Shown: positions 52,080 through 62,151 of the stretch, one piece after another
How positions within the stretch are numbered: position 1 is the first letter of the stretch
Layout of the letters: every line of letters begins with the position of its first letter
From: Acidobacteriota bacterium
GTDB taxonomy: Bacteria > Acidobacteriota > Thermoanaerobaculia > Thermoanaerobaculales > Thermoanaerobaculaceae
Direction of reading: 5' to 3'
Assembly: GCA_016213675.1 (NCBI GenBank)
Contig: JACQZW010000078.1
Location: 1-64,000, forward strand
Length of the DNA stretch: 64,000 nucleotides
Notes under the pieces: model-generated
What the model saw: the letters and a program-made list of their open reading frames with translations, nothing else
The model's database searches: none
Told to the model about the DNA's origin: nothing
Made by a program: the position numbers and the translations under genes

Positions 52080-54788
52080 TCAACGACTGGGGAGGTCAGG
52101 GTTGCTGACCCAGAGCCGGCGGATCATCCCGCTGGTCGGGTTTCCGGCCTCGCGAGGTGTGAGGCCGAGTGATGTCAGGTGAGGCAACAACCACTCCTCG
52201 AGCGGCCGCAAGGTGAAGCGAGCCTGGAGGCCCTCCCGCCGGCGGCGGTCGAGCCACTGCTGGGCTTCGCCTTGACTCGCCCCTCTCATCACCAGCGCAT
52301 CCAGGATGAGCTGATACTCATCCGGCAGTGTCGTCGAAAACGTCAGAGGGTCATCGGAGCACAGACAAACCTGGACGGAGTCGGCTGAATCTACCGGGCG
52401 CAGGGGTGCAAGTGCGAACACGGGATGGTCTTCCAGGCTCGCGAGATCCCCAATCAACAGGTTGGAGGTCGGGTTGACCTCGACCGTGATCCCCCGCGAG
52501 GCGATTCGGCGCTGGAGAACCGATTGAATAGCCTCGAGGGCCTCGATGTCCTGGGCGGCCTCGAGCCAGACGAGTTCGCGTCCACGACAGAACACCTCGG
52601 GGTCTGTGAGGTATCGCCATGCAAGTGGCGCCTCGACAGGGCCTTCGCGGTTTGTTCTGCCCGCGGGGAAACCAACGCTTGACAACCATGCCTTGTCAAA
52701 CAGCCGTCCGAGGTCGGCGTCCGTTTCCGGCAGTGGCTTTGAACTTCCGAAAATGTCCACGGTGAGTTGAGCGATCTTCAACTCCAGGAAGGTCGAGCGG
52801 TCGCGCGCCGGCGGCTCGCCGCGCTGCGTCGCGTACCACCGCCACTCCCACAACAGGTCCAGGAGCCGCTCCTCCCGGGGCATCGCGACACACGACACCC
52901 GTTCAGCCCACGCGGCGGGAGCGGTACCGAGCGCCAGGGCATGGCCGAGTCTTGCCCCTTCGTTCAAGCCAAAATGCTCGACGGCCTCGTCGATTCGGCG
53001 GAGGCCACCCAGCAGATGGTCGAAGTCCTCCCCGGCGTGCGCTGTCACGCGCAGGCAGGGAAGTTGAGTGCCGGCGAGCTGGTACGCCAAGGCCGACGCG
53101 ACCTCGCCGCTCTCCACCACCGCGCGGTAGAGTGGCGCCAGCACCCACGTGGGAACGCCCTGCTCGTCGGTACAGACGTCGACCCCGCGAATGACAGCGG
53201 CAGACAATGGGAAGTGAACGAGGACCCATCTCAGCGTGTCACACGCTCGGCGTTGTTCGGAGTAGTACCTCGCGTAGCGGAAGCCCGTCGGGTTGGCTCG
53301 CGGGTCAGCGTGTGAACCTTGCCAGCGGTTGTTCGGCTTCCCCTCACGAGCGCCGCCGCCGCGACCCCGCACGAAATGAAGCACGAGGCCCAACTCCACC
53401 GCGGGAGGTTGCCGCCGGTCACCGGGGCGCTGGGTGGTCGTTGGTACCCTTGGTTGGTCCAGCAACGCGAGCTGTTCGTTGATGGTGCTCTTCGGTGAGG
53501 TACGGTATTCCAACGATCGCAGCCCTCGCCCCGCACCCTCGGCAACGGCGGCGACGCTGATGGCTGCGGTCTTGGTGAAGCCCGACGTCGGGTCAATGCG
53601 ATCGTAGAAGCGGAAGAACCACTGCAGCCCCCTCACGAGCGGTCGCTGCGTGACGTGCCGGTAGTACAGGCAACGAAGACGGATCACCTGCCAGAAGAGC
53701 GCCGCAAAGTAGGCGTCTCCGGCCCCGGGACCCTCCAGGTAGTCAAGCGCGGTGGCCACGAAGCGCATCTCAGGCGTGGGGCCATTTGCTGAGGATGGTG
53801 GGAACCACTGGGCGATCGGATCGAGGCTCTGGAGGTCCCCGCCTCTCCATTCGGCAAGCGAACACCTCGTTCCGGTGATTCTCAGGAAGAGCTCCCTCGC
53901 TTCATGGAAGTGCTCTCTCGGTGGCCGCCGCAGCGCACCCCTCGAGAGTTCGCTAAGGAGGCTCTCGAGAAGGCCGGCGCTTGCAGAACCCAGGCTTGTC
54001 CGCTCCCACGTCCAGAGGCTCGACTCGAAGTCCGGACAGTGGGGTGCTCTTCCCGCCACAAAGCGAGCGAGTACGCTTCGAGCCAGGGCCGCCCGCATCA
54101 GCCACGCTGCCAGGCACTTCCCTCCATCGAAGGCTGCGGCTGCACTGTCCATGGCATCAGGCCGGATCTGTGGGTCGGCCAACGCCAGTTGAAGGCGAAC
54201 GAAGTGGTCGGCGAATCCGACGCCGGCCCCGAGGTGCAGGTGGAGCTGGGCGAACCCCTCGTCGGAGAGGGACTGCGCGAGGTGCGGTGTGACGATCTGG
54301 ACGTGGCGGCACGACGGCAGTGGCCGGAGCGCCGCCAGCAGGAGATCCGGCGGGAGCGCCAGCGAGACCCACCGCCAGTACCAGCGGGCGAGGCCGCCCG
54401 GTGATGGGGCCCTTTCAACGGCCTCGCCGGGAAGCCGCGGCCTCGACACGCTGGTCCCGTGCTCGAGGAAGCGGGAACTCGTGTCACGAAGTAGCGCAGT
54501 GAGTGGGCGGACAACGCCAAGTGCGGAATGGGTCGAGGAAGCAGCGAACCACAGCAAGTCACGGAGGTTGCACAGCTCGTCGATGGTGGTCGAAGGGAAC
54601 CGCCGGAGCAAGTCCGGCTCGATGCGTCGCCAGAACGAGGCCATGCCTCCGCCTGCAGGTCCTCCGCCCAGGTGTCCGCTGAGGTGAGTTAGGGTGGTTT
54701 CGAACGCCGCTTCGCTGGCCAGAGGGGCGGCCACGATCTCAGCAACGAGGTGAGGTACCGGCAGTCCTGTTCGGCGATTCTGCGGCAT
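52080..54788 (-). CDS. rdrB: RADAR defence system adenosine deaminase RdrB
   Basis: 902 aa. The adenosine-deaminase metal and catalytic residues are spread over a long chain, as in RdrB: His183/His185 in FAQLHLHLGAGVGF, His584 and Glu587 in VTAHAGEDFDHL, His615 in GARLGHALALG, and Asp in CLCSDDPLTFSTTL (811-814). EVNPTSNLLIG (770-780) is the conserved ADA strand. About 400 residues separate the first and second motifs, far more than in housekeeping ADA (~350 aa in total). It follows the RdrA-like ATPase gene by 20 bp. RdrB forms a shell-like assembly with RdrA and deaminates adenosine in RNA or ATP during phage infection. Confidence 0.9.
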   Translation of the reverse strand: MPQNRRTGLPVPHLVAEIVAAPLASEAAFETTLTHLSGHLGGGPAGGGMASFWRRIEPDLLRRFPSTTIDELCNLRDLLWFAASSTHSALGVVRPLTALLRDTSSRFLEHGTSVSRPRLPGEAVERAPSPGGLARWYWRWVSLALPPDLLLAALRPLPSCRHVQIVTPHLAQSLSDEGFAQLHLHLGAGVGFADHFVRLQLALADPQIRPDAMDSAAAAFDGGKCLAAWLMRAALARSVLARFVAGRAPHCPDFESSLWTWERTSLGSASAGLLESLLSELSRGALRRPPREHFHEARELFLRITGTRCSLAEWRGGDLQSLDPIAQWFPPSSANGPTPEMRFVATALDYLEGPGAGDAYFAALFWQVIRLRCLYYRHVTQRPLVRGLQWFFRFYDRIDPTSGFTKTAAISVAAVAEGAGRGLRSLEYRTSPKSTINEQLALLDQPRVPTTTQRPGDRRQPPAVELGLVLHFVRGRGGGAREGKPNNRWQGSHADPRANPTGFRYARYYSEQRRACDTLRWVLVHFPLSAAVIRGVDVCTDEQGVPTWVLAPLYRAVVESGEVASALAYQLAGTQLPCLRVTAHAGEDFDHLLGGLRRIDEAVEHFGLNEGARLGHALALGTAPAAWAERVSCVAMPREERLLDLLWEWRWYATQRGEPPARDRSTFLELKIAQLTVDIFGSSKPLPETDADLGRLFDKAWLSSVGFPAGRTNREGPVEAPLAWRYLTDPEVFCRGRELVWLEAAQDIEALEAIQSVLQRRIASRGITVEVNPTSNLLIGDLASLEDHPVFALAPLRPVDSADSVQVCLCSDDPLTFSTTLPDEYQLILDALVMRGASQGEAQQWLDRRRREGLQARFTLRPLEEWLLPHLTSLGLTPREAGNPTSGMIRRLWVSNPDLPSR

Positions 54789-54808
54789 CGTCGGGTCCAG
54801 CCCCTGGC

Positions 54809-57800
54809 CTAGCCCTTGGCCTTTCGCTTGGACTTGATTGTCGGACTCGCTGGGGCTTGATGGACTTCGCCGAGTAGGGTGCCGTGGCCCCAGCCGGGCA
54901 GCACAGCACCAGCCATGCGTCCCGGCTTTGTCCTCAGGATCGGGCGTAGCCAGCCGTCTTTGAACTTGTTGTAGGGGTCCTTGCTCGCGTTGACGATGAG
55001 TTCCAGGGTGCCGACGAGGCTGCCGACCGGTCCGTGGTTGTACGCGAGCGCTGCCGCCTGTGCGGCTTCCGAGATGGTCTCCTTCAGAGTCCTCGCGTGC
55101 ACAAGTAGCGCCTCAAGAGTGGAGTTGGCCCGTTTCTCGGCCGAACTGAGGCGCCCTTCGAGAAACTCCTCAACCTGCTCCAAGTAGGAGTAGATTTCAT
55201 GCACCTCTTGCACCGCAGCGGTCGCACTCTCCTCAGCTCCGGCGACCCGGATTGCGTTCAGCAGGGGCAGGAGCCCATTCACTTGGTCGCGCAGACGGTC
55301 CACTGGTACCGCACCGAACCGGATGGCTTGTTCAATTCCTGCATCACCCATTTCCACGAGTTGCGAGATGGCGGCCTCGCGGCGCCGGCGCACCTCTTGG
55401 CACAACTTGTCGTCGTCACCGGCCTTTCGCCCCAGACACTCCGCGTCGATCGAATCAAGAAGCCCTTCGCTCATGTGCTGCGGGAGGTTGTACTCCGGCG
55501 CCAACATCACCATGAGGGCACGTTGCCATCCTTCGATGAGACGCCGCCGTGGCGCTGCGAGCGGCGGATTCTTGCCATTTAGCTTGCCGAAAATCTTCGC
55601 GGCGCTGCCCGACAGGTCCTTTGAGTACTCGCTTGCATCGCGAGGCTTCTTGGGAGTTAGCGGGAGACAGTCCTTCAGGCCCGTTGCGTCCCCGATGATG
55701 CTTGTGATTGCAGCGATCCAGACGGCCGCAAGCCAGGACGTCTCAGCGGCATCATCGACGAAGGGCTTGAGGCCGCTCTTCTGATCCGCGGTCCTTGCGG
55801 CAAGGTTGATCCCGCGGCGCCAGGCGTCGGCGAGCAACTCGAACTCCCAGAAGCTTGTCCATGGTGGGGTAGGCCAGTGGAACTCAGCGAAGCGGTCTGC
55901 GCCGGGGACGTCGATGTGCCAGCGAGCGACCGCCCACCCCAGCCTGTTCGGGTCCGGAGCCAGCGGATGTGGACCCACCAGCCCCCCGGCCTGTTTGAGG
56001 GCCAACAGGTCGTGCAGCAGGACGATCAAGGCGCGCGTTCGGTCGGAGACTCGAAGCTCCTCCCGGGTCAGCGCCTTTCCATCATGGGGTGCATCTGAGC
56101 CGCTTGGTTGCGGATCGAGACGGAGGAGCCAGTCACCGAAGAAGGCAGCTCGAAGGGTACAAACGCCCATCTCGTCCCGCACTACTGGGAGGCGGCCGTC
56201 ACGCCATGTCGAAAACGACCCGATCTTGCTTGCGTCGGCATCTTGCAGCCACTCGTCGCCCGGTCCGAGCTGGACGATTTCCAGGAGGCGCTCGCGCTCC
56301 TGGATCCACAACAGCGGGTCCTCTTGGACGGCGCGCCGCGTCTCTTCACCCAGAGTTTCCACGAGATCTGAGAGTCGGGGATCCCAGCCGGGCCGATGCC
56401 GCAGGTCGGCGGGGTCGCCCGGCTTCTTGTGGGCAACGCGATCAAGGCTGAACCAGAGATCCGCCACATGGCGCGGCGAGGATCGAAGAACAATGGCTCC
56501 CGTGTACGGGTTCGCGACGCGACGCGAGAACTCGTCGCGAGGGAGGGCGTCGGACCACCCATCCCAGGGGCCGAAGTCCAGAAAGTTGGCGAGCCCCTGG
56601 ATGGTGCTGCCGGCCAGCCTCCATTCCTTAGGGACACCACGGTCCCTAGCCGCCGGCAATTGAACCGCGGTTTCGACTTCTACTGGCACCTTGGCCAAGA
56701 GCTGTCCGAGTGTACTGACATCCTGCGCGCGAGGCTGGTACCTGAGCGCCTCGTCGATAGTCATGTCCTCGAGGGCGATGCGCTGTGCCGGCGGAAGCAG
56801 CTTGCGCATGGCGTGGGCTGCGATGGACCTCACGGTCCCGCCGATCTCCTCGCCCGGAAGAGCCAGACACTCGGGAATGCGGGCGTACTGGATGACCTCG
56901 TTGAAGTCGCCGCTCTTGCGGAGAGCCGTCACGAGTTCTGTCACGCGTGCGTCACCCATGACGAGAACGAAGAGCCGGGGAATGGACACCATCCGCAGAA
57001 GGTGAAGCAGTTCGGTTGCCCGCAGGGGGTTGAGATCGAAATCGTCGACTGGGAGGAGGAACACCGGGTTGAACCCCTTGCGACGGGCCTTCTCGGCTAG
57101 TTGGTCGACGAGCTTCCGCAGCCGAAACGGGAAGTGGGTCCGCGACTCCTCAGAGCGGAACATTTCGACAACGTAGGCGTCAGGGTCGAGGTTGGGACTG
57201 CGCTGGGGGAGGTTTCCTTCCCACGCGACCGCAATGTCGTGCTTGAGCGTGGAGATCTCGTATGACAGCGCCTTGATATCGTCTCGAAGGCCACGCTGCT
57301 CGAGTCCCTGCTCGATCCGCAGCCAGACCGCCGCGAGGAGGTTCGTCGGCTTCGGCAGCGGCTCGAGATCGAGGGTCTCAAGCCAAACCGTGTGCTGCGC
57401 GAGGGGTGCGGCAAGGCGGACCACCGCCTCCTCGACCTGTTTCCGACTTCCGGGTCTGTCCCTGAGAATGCCAGGCCGCTCTTGCGGGACCCCGATTCTC
57501 TCGGCGCACACTTGGGTAGGGTGGTTCTGGCGGTGAAGGAGTTGCGCGAGGCTGAGCATGACTGAAGTCTTCCCGCTGCCGCGTCCGCCGGACAAGAACA
57601 AGAGCCGCGTCCGGCGGTTCTTGTCCAACAGGATCTCTTGCTCTCCAAGCCCCCCCGCGTCCCTTCCCCAATTGCGCCGCATCTCGTCGGGCGCCTGCGA
57701 GGCATCCGCGATCGCCGCCAGGATGTCGCGTAGGACGCGCGCCTGCGAATCCGTCAACTCGGCCAGGTCGAATGGAAGCGCCTCGTTCCGTAGCACGGCG

Positions 57801-57829
57801 CGGTGGTTCGTGTTGGCGTCAGCGGCCAT
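54809..57829 (-). CDS. rdrA: RADAR defence system ATPase RdrA
   Basis: 1006 aa. Walker A LLFLSGGRGSGKTSVMLSLA (GGRGSGKT at 81-88) and a Walker B-like VFLLPVDDFDLNPL around residue 265, followed by a large helical C-terminal region with a coiled coil (EEFLEGRLSSAEKRANSTLE) and a basic tail (TIKSKRKAKG). ATG 57829 has a strong SD (GAGGAGGAG). The pairing with a giant ADA-like RdrB on the same strand identifies RADAR. A 60-base sample (57241-57300) is 57% GC, well below backbone genes, consistent with transfer. No third RADAR gene is seen. Confidence 0.88.
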   Translation of the reverse strand: MAADANTNHRAVLRNEALPFDLAELTDSQARVLRDILAAIADASQAPDEMRRNWGRDAGGLGEQEILLDKNRRTRLLFLSGGRGSGKTSVMLSLAQLLHRQNHPTQVCAERIGVPQERPGILRDRPGSRKQVEEAVVRLAAPLAQHTVWLETLDLEPLPKPTNLLAAVWLRIEQGLEQRGLRDDIKALSYEISTLKHDIAVAWEGNLPQRSPNLDPDAYVVEMFRSEESRTHFPFRLRKLVDQLAEKARRKGFNPVFLLPVDDFDLNPLRATELLHLLRMVSIPRLFVLVMGDARVTELVTALRKSGDFNEVIQYARIPECLALPGEEIGGTVRSIAAHAMRKLLPPAQRIALEDMTIDEALRYQPRAQDVSTLGQLLAKVPVEVETAVQLPAARDRGVPKEWRLAGSTIQGLANFLDFGPWDGWSDALPRDEFSRRVANPYTGAIVLRSSPRHVADLWFSLDRVAHKKPGDPADLRHRPGWDPRLSDLVETLGEETRRAVQEDPLLWIQERERLLEIVQLGPGDEWLQDADASKIGSFSTWRDGRLPVVRDEMGVCTLRAAFFGDWLLRLDPQPSGSDAPHDGKALTREELRVSDRTRALIVLLHDLLALKQAGGLVGPHPLAPDPNRLGWAVARWHIDVPGADRFAEFHWPTPPWTSFWEFELLADAWRRGINLAARTADQKSGLKPFVDDAAETSWLAAVWIAAITSIIGDATGLKDCLPLTPKKPRDASEYSKDLSGSAAKIFGKLNGKNPPLAAPRRRLIEGWQRALMVMLAPEYNLPQHMSEGLLDSIDAECLGRKAGDDDKLCQEVRRRREAAISQLVEMGDAGIEQAIRFGAVPVDRLRDQVNGLLPLLNAIRVAGAEESATAAVQEVHEIYSYLEQVEEFLEGRLSSAEKRANSTLEALLVHARTLKETISEAAQAAALAYNHGPVGSLVGTLELIVNASKDPYNKFKDGWLRPILRTKPGRMAGAVLPGWGHGTLLGEVHQAPASPTIKSKRKAKG

Positions 57830-58071
57830 TTTCTCCTCCTCGGAGGTGTATTGAGCCGATGCTGATACCAGAGCAGCCGCACCAATGTCAATCCTGAGCC
57901 TGGTCAGCTCCTCACTGGGGTTCGGAGTATGCGATTGAAGAATGGCGTGTCGTGGTCTCTGCTTCCGGTCCACGGGCGCTCGTCGGCAAGCCAGGGACGT
58001 GTCTCGTTGCGAGGGGGGGCAGTTCAAGGCCAGGAGGTCGCCGTGCTGCGGATTACGCGAGGGACCGACGG
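57830..58071. other. Spacer upstream of rdrA
   Basis: About 240 bp with no supported gene. It must hold the rdrA promoter; no clear -35/-10 pair was found. Confidence 0.4.
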
Positions 58072-61000
58072 CTACTGTCTCGACCCAACAGCCGGCCAGT
58101 CGTAGGTGTTGGCCTTGATGGCGTGGTAGCTGGCGTCGAGGGTGGGGGAGAGGAGCAGGAGGGCGGCGATGCGGCGGGTCATCGCGGTGACGTGGCGGAC
58201 CTCGTCGGCGGTGAGGTCGCGGCCGAGGAGGTCGCGCTCGCGGTACGACAGCCACTTCTTGATCACCTGGTAGCCACCGATGGTGTAGGTCCAGACGTTC
58301 GCCGGCACGCAGCGCCAGTACGCCAGTTCGTTGAGGAACACGTCGCAGCATGTCTCGCCGAGCAACGTGAACGCCTGCTCGGGCGACAGGCCGAGCGGCG
58401 CCGCGCCCCGGCCGATGGCGTCGCGCTCGGCGGCGGTGTAGGCGCGTTCGAGCAACCGGCCCTTGCCGGGCATGGTGATGCCGCCCTTGCCGGGGTGGCC
58501 CCAGCCGGCGGTGACGGCGAGGTCGCCGGCGGCGGGATTCAGCGCCCCGCCGGACGCGCTCGCCACGCCGCCGAGCACGCGCAGCTCGGGGCGGACCGTC
58601 CCAGTCGTGACGCCCGCGACCTCGGCCTCGGTGTCGAGCAGCGCGGCCACCTGGCAGCCGAGCGCCGCCGACGCCTCAAGCAAGTCGCGGCTCGCCGGCA
58701 GCGGGATGCGCGGCCAGTCCTGCCAGAGCGCGCCTGAATTCTCCGACAAGTACGTGCGGCTGTGCCCAGTAGCAAGGGCGTGGAACCAGAGCGGGTTGGC
58801 ATCCGGGCTTGGCCCGCCGCCTTGGGCCAGGTCAATCCCAGTCAGGTAATGCAGGGCCATGCCTGAGAGGTTGGGGCTGACACCAGGCTCACCCTGGTTG
58901 CCAAAAAGGCTGCCGTGCCCTGGCGTGTTCTGCACAATCCGAGGGAAACACGCGCTGCCAGGCCGCGTTAGGTGTCGGTCAGGCAGATGCCTCGTCACGT
59001 AGAACGGAGTGCCCTCGACTTGGCGCTCGCCCTTCTGACGCGACGTGAGGAACCCGCCGGCACTGGCGCAAGCTGGAAGAAGATCCTCACGGGGTCTTTC
59101 GAGCAGCGCCGCCTCTGCGTGCCAGTAAAGGTGCCGGTCGTCGAAGGGTCGGTAGGCGAACCGCACGAACGCACCGCTGCTGATTCCGGTCGAGAGCAGT
59201 TCGCGGCGAGCCTGTGTTGGGTCGAAACGCTCAGAGCGAACCATCAACGAAACAGTTTCGCGCTGGAGCTCACCGTCTTCAACGCTGGGGTCGAAGTAGC
59301 GCCTCATGCGGCTCTGGAGGACCTGGAGGTCTATTTCGACGAGGTCAAGGTCCCGGCCGGTCTGCACACCCGGGAACGACGTGGGGATCAACTCGGGCAG
59401 CAAAGGCCAGGTCAAGTAGGCGGCGCCAGTACTGATCGTCGTAAGCGGGTAGCCTAGAGCTGCCTCCGGGGCCAGAGCCGTGTACGACCCGGTCGGGATT
59501 CCCAACGATTCTGCTCCAAGCTGCGCCAGCTTCTCCTTGCCCCAAAGGTGACGGAACTCGAGTGTCGGCTCGTCCTGGTGGTCCCGACTGCGAACGAGCG
59601 CCGCGATCGAGGTTCCGACCTGGATGCCCTCGTGGCTCCACTCGCTCGAGAACACGCTGGGATCGGGCTCGCCTTCGGGGGTGAGCTTGCCGGTCTTGTA
59701 CTTGTCGCCGTTGAGGCAGTCGATCCAGATGCGGTCGAAGACATCGAGGAAGTGCTCGCGCATGCCCGTGAACGAGAGCCCGTCGAGCCACGAGTAGTTC
59801 GAGATGAAGCACACCACGCCGCGGCCCGTGCCCTCGACGATCTTGCGCTCGGCCATGCGGAAGAAGCGCACGTAGAGGTCGTTGAGGCCCTGGCCCTGCG
59901 GCTTGGGCGCGCGCGTCGTGGTGCGGTAGGCGTTGGTGAGGTCGCGTTCCTCGGCGACCGCGACGCCGGCGAAGCCGTTGTACGGCGGGTTGCCGAGGAT
60001 GACGAGGATCGGCTGATCGCGCTTGACGTGCTCGGCGGCCTCGCGCTCCTCCTCGAGGTCAGGGAACGGCAGCACCCTCTGCTTGGCGCCGGTCGGCGGC
60101 TCCCAGCCGGTGAGGGCGTTGGTCAGGTAGACGCCGACGCGCTCGTGGTCGCCGCCGAGCGGCGCGCCGAGGTTGGCGAGGAGCAGGCCGAGCTGGAGGT
60201 GGGCGACGACGAACGACGCAGGGAGGATCTCGAAGCCGAAGATGCGCTCCTGGGCGGCGCGTTTGAGGTCGTTGGCGAGCAGCGCATCGCCCCCCTTCTC
60301 CTTGAGCGTCGCCGCGACGCGCTTGAGCACCTCGACGAGGTAGGTCCCGGTGCCGCAGCACGGGTCGAGGACGACGACGTTGGGATCGGCGAGGCCGTCG
60401 GCGACGTCCAGCTCCTCGCGCAGGACGGTGTCGACGCGAGCAACCTGGTACTGGACGATCTCGCGCGGGGTGTACCAGACGCCGAGCTGCTTGCGGAGCT
60501 CCGGGTCGAACGCCTCGAGGAACGGCTCGTAGAAGTACTGCACCGCGAGGCCTTCCTCGAAGCGCTGGAAGAACTGCACGCGATCGACCCGGTTGAGCGC
60601 GCGGCAGGCGCTGTCGACCAGCTCGACGAGGTCGAGCGGCTGAAGCGCCATCGGCGACGAGATCTGGTGGAACAGCGTGCGCAACACCGGCAGCTCGATG
60701 CTCCAGGAGGCGGTCCGCCAGTCGAACACGGCGGTGCGGTCGTCGCGCCGCTGTTCGCGCGCCCACAGCACCCACGCCGAGAAGACGCCGTAGAACAGCG
60801 TTTGGACCAAGGTCGAGCGGAAGAAGTGCTCGCCCTTCTCGCCCTCGAAGTGCATGGCGAGCGATTCCTCGAGCGCGCTCCGCAACGTGGCGAGCGCCGG
60901 CAGATCGACGTGCTCGATGCGGGCCCGCGCGTCGCGCGCGTACGAGGCGAGGAACGCCGCGACGTCCTGCGGCGCCGCCAGCGGGGCCGCGTGGAGCATG

Positions 61001-61524
61001 ACGCGCCGGAGGCACTCGACGAGTCGCGGACCCTCGCGCTGCGCCATCGCCCGGGGGTGGCGGATCGCATCCCAGAACGCCCGCTCGTCGGCGGCGAGCG
61101 AGATGTGCTCGAGGCGTACGGGACGGCCGTCGGGTTCGAGGCCAAACAGGGCGAACTCCCGAAGGTTGGTGACGAGGACCTGGCGGTAGCGCGCAAGGTA
61201 GCGGGCGACCTGCGTGGTCGAGGCGACCTGCTCGACGTCCTCGCTCGCGGGCTTGACCTCGATCGCGCCGCGAGAGGGCACCTGGCCGGCGAGTGCGTCG
61301 GCTTCGGTCGTCCGGCGGAGCTGGTCGGCGGTGAACAGGCCGCCGTCGGGTAGGCCCGCGCCGACGTCGCTCGGGTGAATGACGCAGCGCACCTTGGGCT
61401 TGAGTGTCTTGCCGACCTCGTTCAGCAGGTTCGACAGGGCCGGATACGACGACGTTTCGGGCACGCCGACGCCAGAGAGGGTGATGGCACGGAGCTGCTC
61501 GAGGTACGCCTCAACTGGGTCCAT
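58072..61524 (-). CDS. Single-chain type IIG/ISP-like restriction-modification enzyme
   Basis: 1150 aa. N-terminal nuclease candidate: PDGGLF with Asp60, then GAIEVKP with Glu89 and Lys91 (PD-ExK). N6-adenine methylase: motif I VLDPCCGTGTYLVEVLKR (387-395) and motif IV LGNPPYNGFAG (NPPY 512-515). The region from about 600 to 930 is the likely target-recognition part. The C-terminus (AYWRCVPANVWTYTIGGYQVIKKWLSYRE) is the ISP/LlaBIII-type specificity end. No helicase motifs are seen, so it is IIG-like rather than a full translocating ISP enzyme. It lies upstream of RADAR on the same strand. Confidence 0.85.
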   Translation of the reverse strand: MDPVEAYLEQLRAITLSGVGVPETSSYPALSNLLNEVGKTLKPKVRCVIHPSDVGAGLPDGGLFTADQLRRTTEADALAGQVPSRGAIEVKPASEDVEQVASTTQVARYLARYRQVLVTNLREFALFGLEPDGRPVRLEHISLAADERAFWDAIRHPRAMAQREGPRLVECLRRVMLHAAPLAAPQDVAAFLASYARDARARIEHVDLPALATLRSALEESLAMHFEGEKGEHFFRSTLVQTLFYGVFSAWVLWAREQRRDDRTAVFDWRTASWSIELPVLRTLFHQISSPMALQPLDLVELVDSACRALNRVDRVQFFQRFEEGLAVQYFYEPFLEAFDPELRKQLGVWYTPREIVQYQVARVDTVLREELDVADGLADPNVVVLDPCCGTGTYLVEVLKRVAATLKEKGGDALLANDLKRAAQERIFGFEILPASFVVAHLQLGLLLANLGAPLGGDHERVGVYLTNALTGWEPPTGAKQRVLPFPDLEEEREAAEHVKRDQPILVILGNPPYNGFAGVAVAEERDLTNAYRTTTRAPKPQGQGLNDLYVRFFRMAERKIVEGTGRGVVCFISNYSWLDGLSFTGMREHFLDVFDRIWIDCLNGDKYKTGKLTPEGEPDPSVFSSEWSHEGIQVGTSIAALVRSRDHQDEPTLEFRHLWGKEKLAQLGAESLGIPTGSYTALAPEAALGYPLTTISTGAAYLTWPLLPELIPTSFPGVQTGRDLDLVEIDLQVLQSRMRRYFDPSVEDGELQRETVSLMVRSERFDPTQARRELLSTGISSGAFVRFAYRPFDDRHLYWHAEAALLERPREDLLPACASAGGFLTSRQKGERQVEGTPFYVTRHLPDRHLTRPGSACFPRIVQNTPGHGSLFGNQGEPGVSPNLSGMALHYLTGIDLAQGGGPSPDANPLWFHALATGHSRTYLSENSGALWQDWPRIPLPASRDLLEASAALGCQVAALLDTEAEVAGVTTGTVRPELRVLGGVASASGGALNPAAGDLAVTAGWGHPGKGGITMPGKGRLLERAYTAAERDAIGRGAAPLGLSPEQAFTLLGETCCDVFLNELAYWRCVPANVWTYTIGGYQVIKKWLSYRERDLLGRDLTADEVRHVTAMTRRIAALLLLSPTLDASYHAIKANTYDWPAVGSRQ

Positions 61525-61665
61525 GGGCGCGGCTCCCGACTCCGACTCGGATGCGGCGAGTTCTCACACAGCAGTCAATCATTGCCGCGATTGTGTCGGA
61601 TCGGGCTGGCGCTGTCCAATCGAGTCAGAGCGGGACGCCCGTTACCGGCCCGCCGCCGTGAGCGG

Positions 61666-62151
61666 TCAGGGGTGGGGGATCGGGGTCTGCTGGAGCTTCC
61701 GCGGGTCGCGGAGGGTCTCCTTGTAGACGTTGTTGTGCTCGTCGTCTTCCTTGATCAGGTTGTCGCAGTCGACGAAGATCTCGAGCTCGAGGCCGTAGCG
61801 AGCGAATCCGCCCCAGCTTCCCGACATCGTCTGGACGTTCCTCCGGCCGGCCCCCAGCGGCGGCACTTCTCCCCACATCGCGTCCCCGCCCTGGAACCTC
61901 ATCACGAACCGCACCGTCTTGGTCGTTGCCTTGGTGCCGACGTTCATGAAGGTGAAGATCGGGAAATAGCTGGGCGAGCCGGTGGTGCCGATGTCCACGG
62001 CCTTGAGGTCGAAGCCGGTGCTCGGCGGCGCGAATGCGGTCGGGGTCCTGCCGGGCCGCGTCGTTCCAGGTGTGGGTTTGTCATCGGCCACGGTTGCAGA
62101 AGCCGTGAGAACCAGGGCTGCGAGTGCCAGGAGCGTACGTCCGGTCTTCAT
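61666..62151 (-). CDS. Secreted CARDB-like protein
   Basis: 161 aa. ATG 62151 has SD GGAGGGG. Signal peptide RTLLALAALVLTASATVA. One Ig-like CARDB domain: GFDLKAVDIGTTG...FPIFTFMNVGTKATTKTV, closing with IFVDCDNLIKEDDEHNNVYK (the D-x-x-N-x-I-x-E...NN pattern). The function is unknown. It resembles the protein at 49008 in type but not closely in sequence. Confidence 0.75.
   Translation of the reverse strand: MKTGRTLLALAALVLTASATVADDKPTPGTTRPGRTPTAFAPPSTGFDLKAVDIGTTGSPSYFPIFTFMNVGTKATTKTVRFVMRFQGGDAMWGEVPPLGAGRRNVQTMSGSWGGFARYGLELEIFVDCDNLIKEDDEHNNVYKETLRDPRKLQQTPIPHP

Noticed and set aside
59548..61353. 601-codon plus-strand frame opposite the restriction enzyme
   Set aside because: Antisense shadow; the minus strand holds methylase motifs I and IV.
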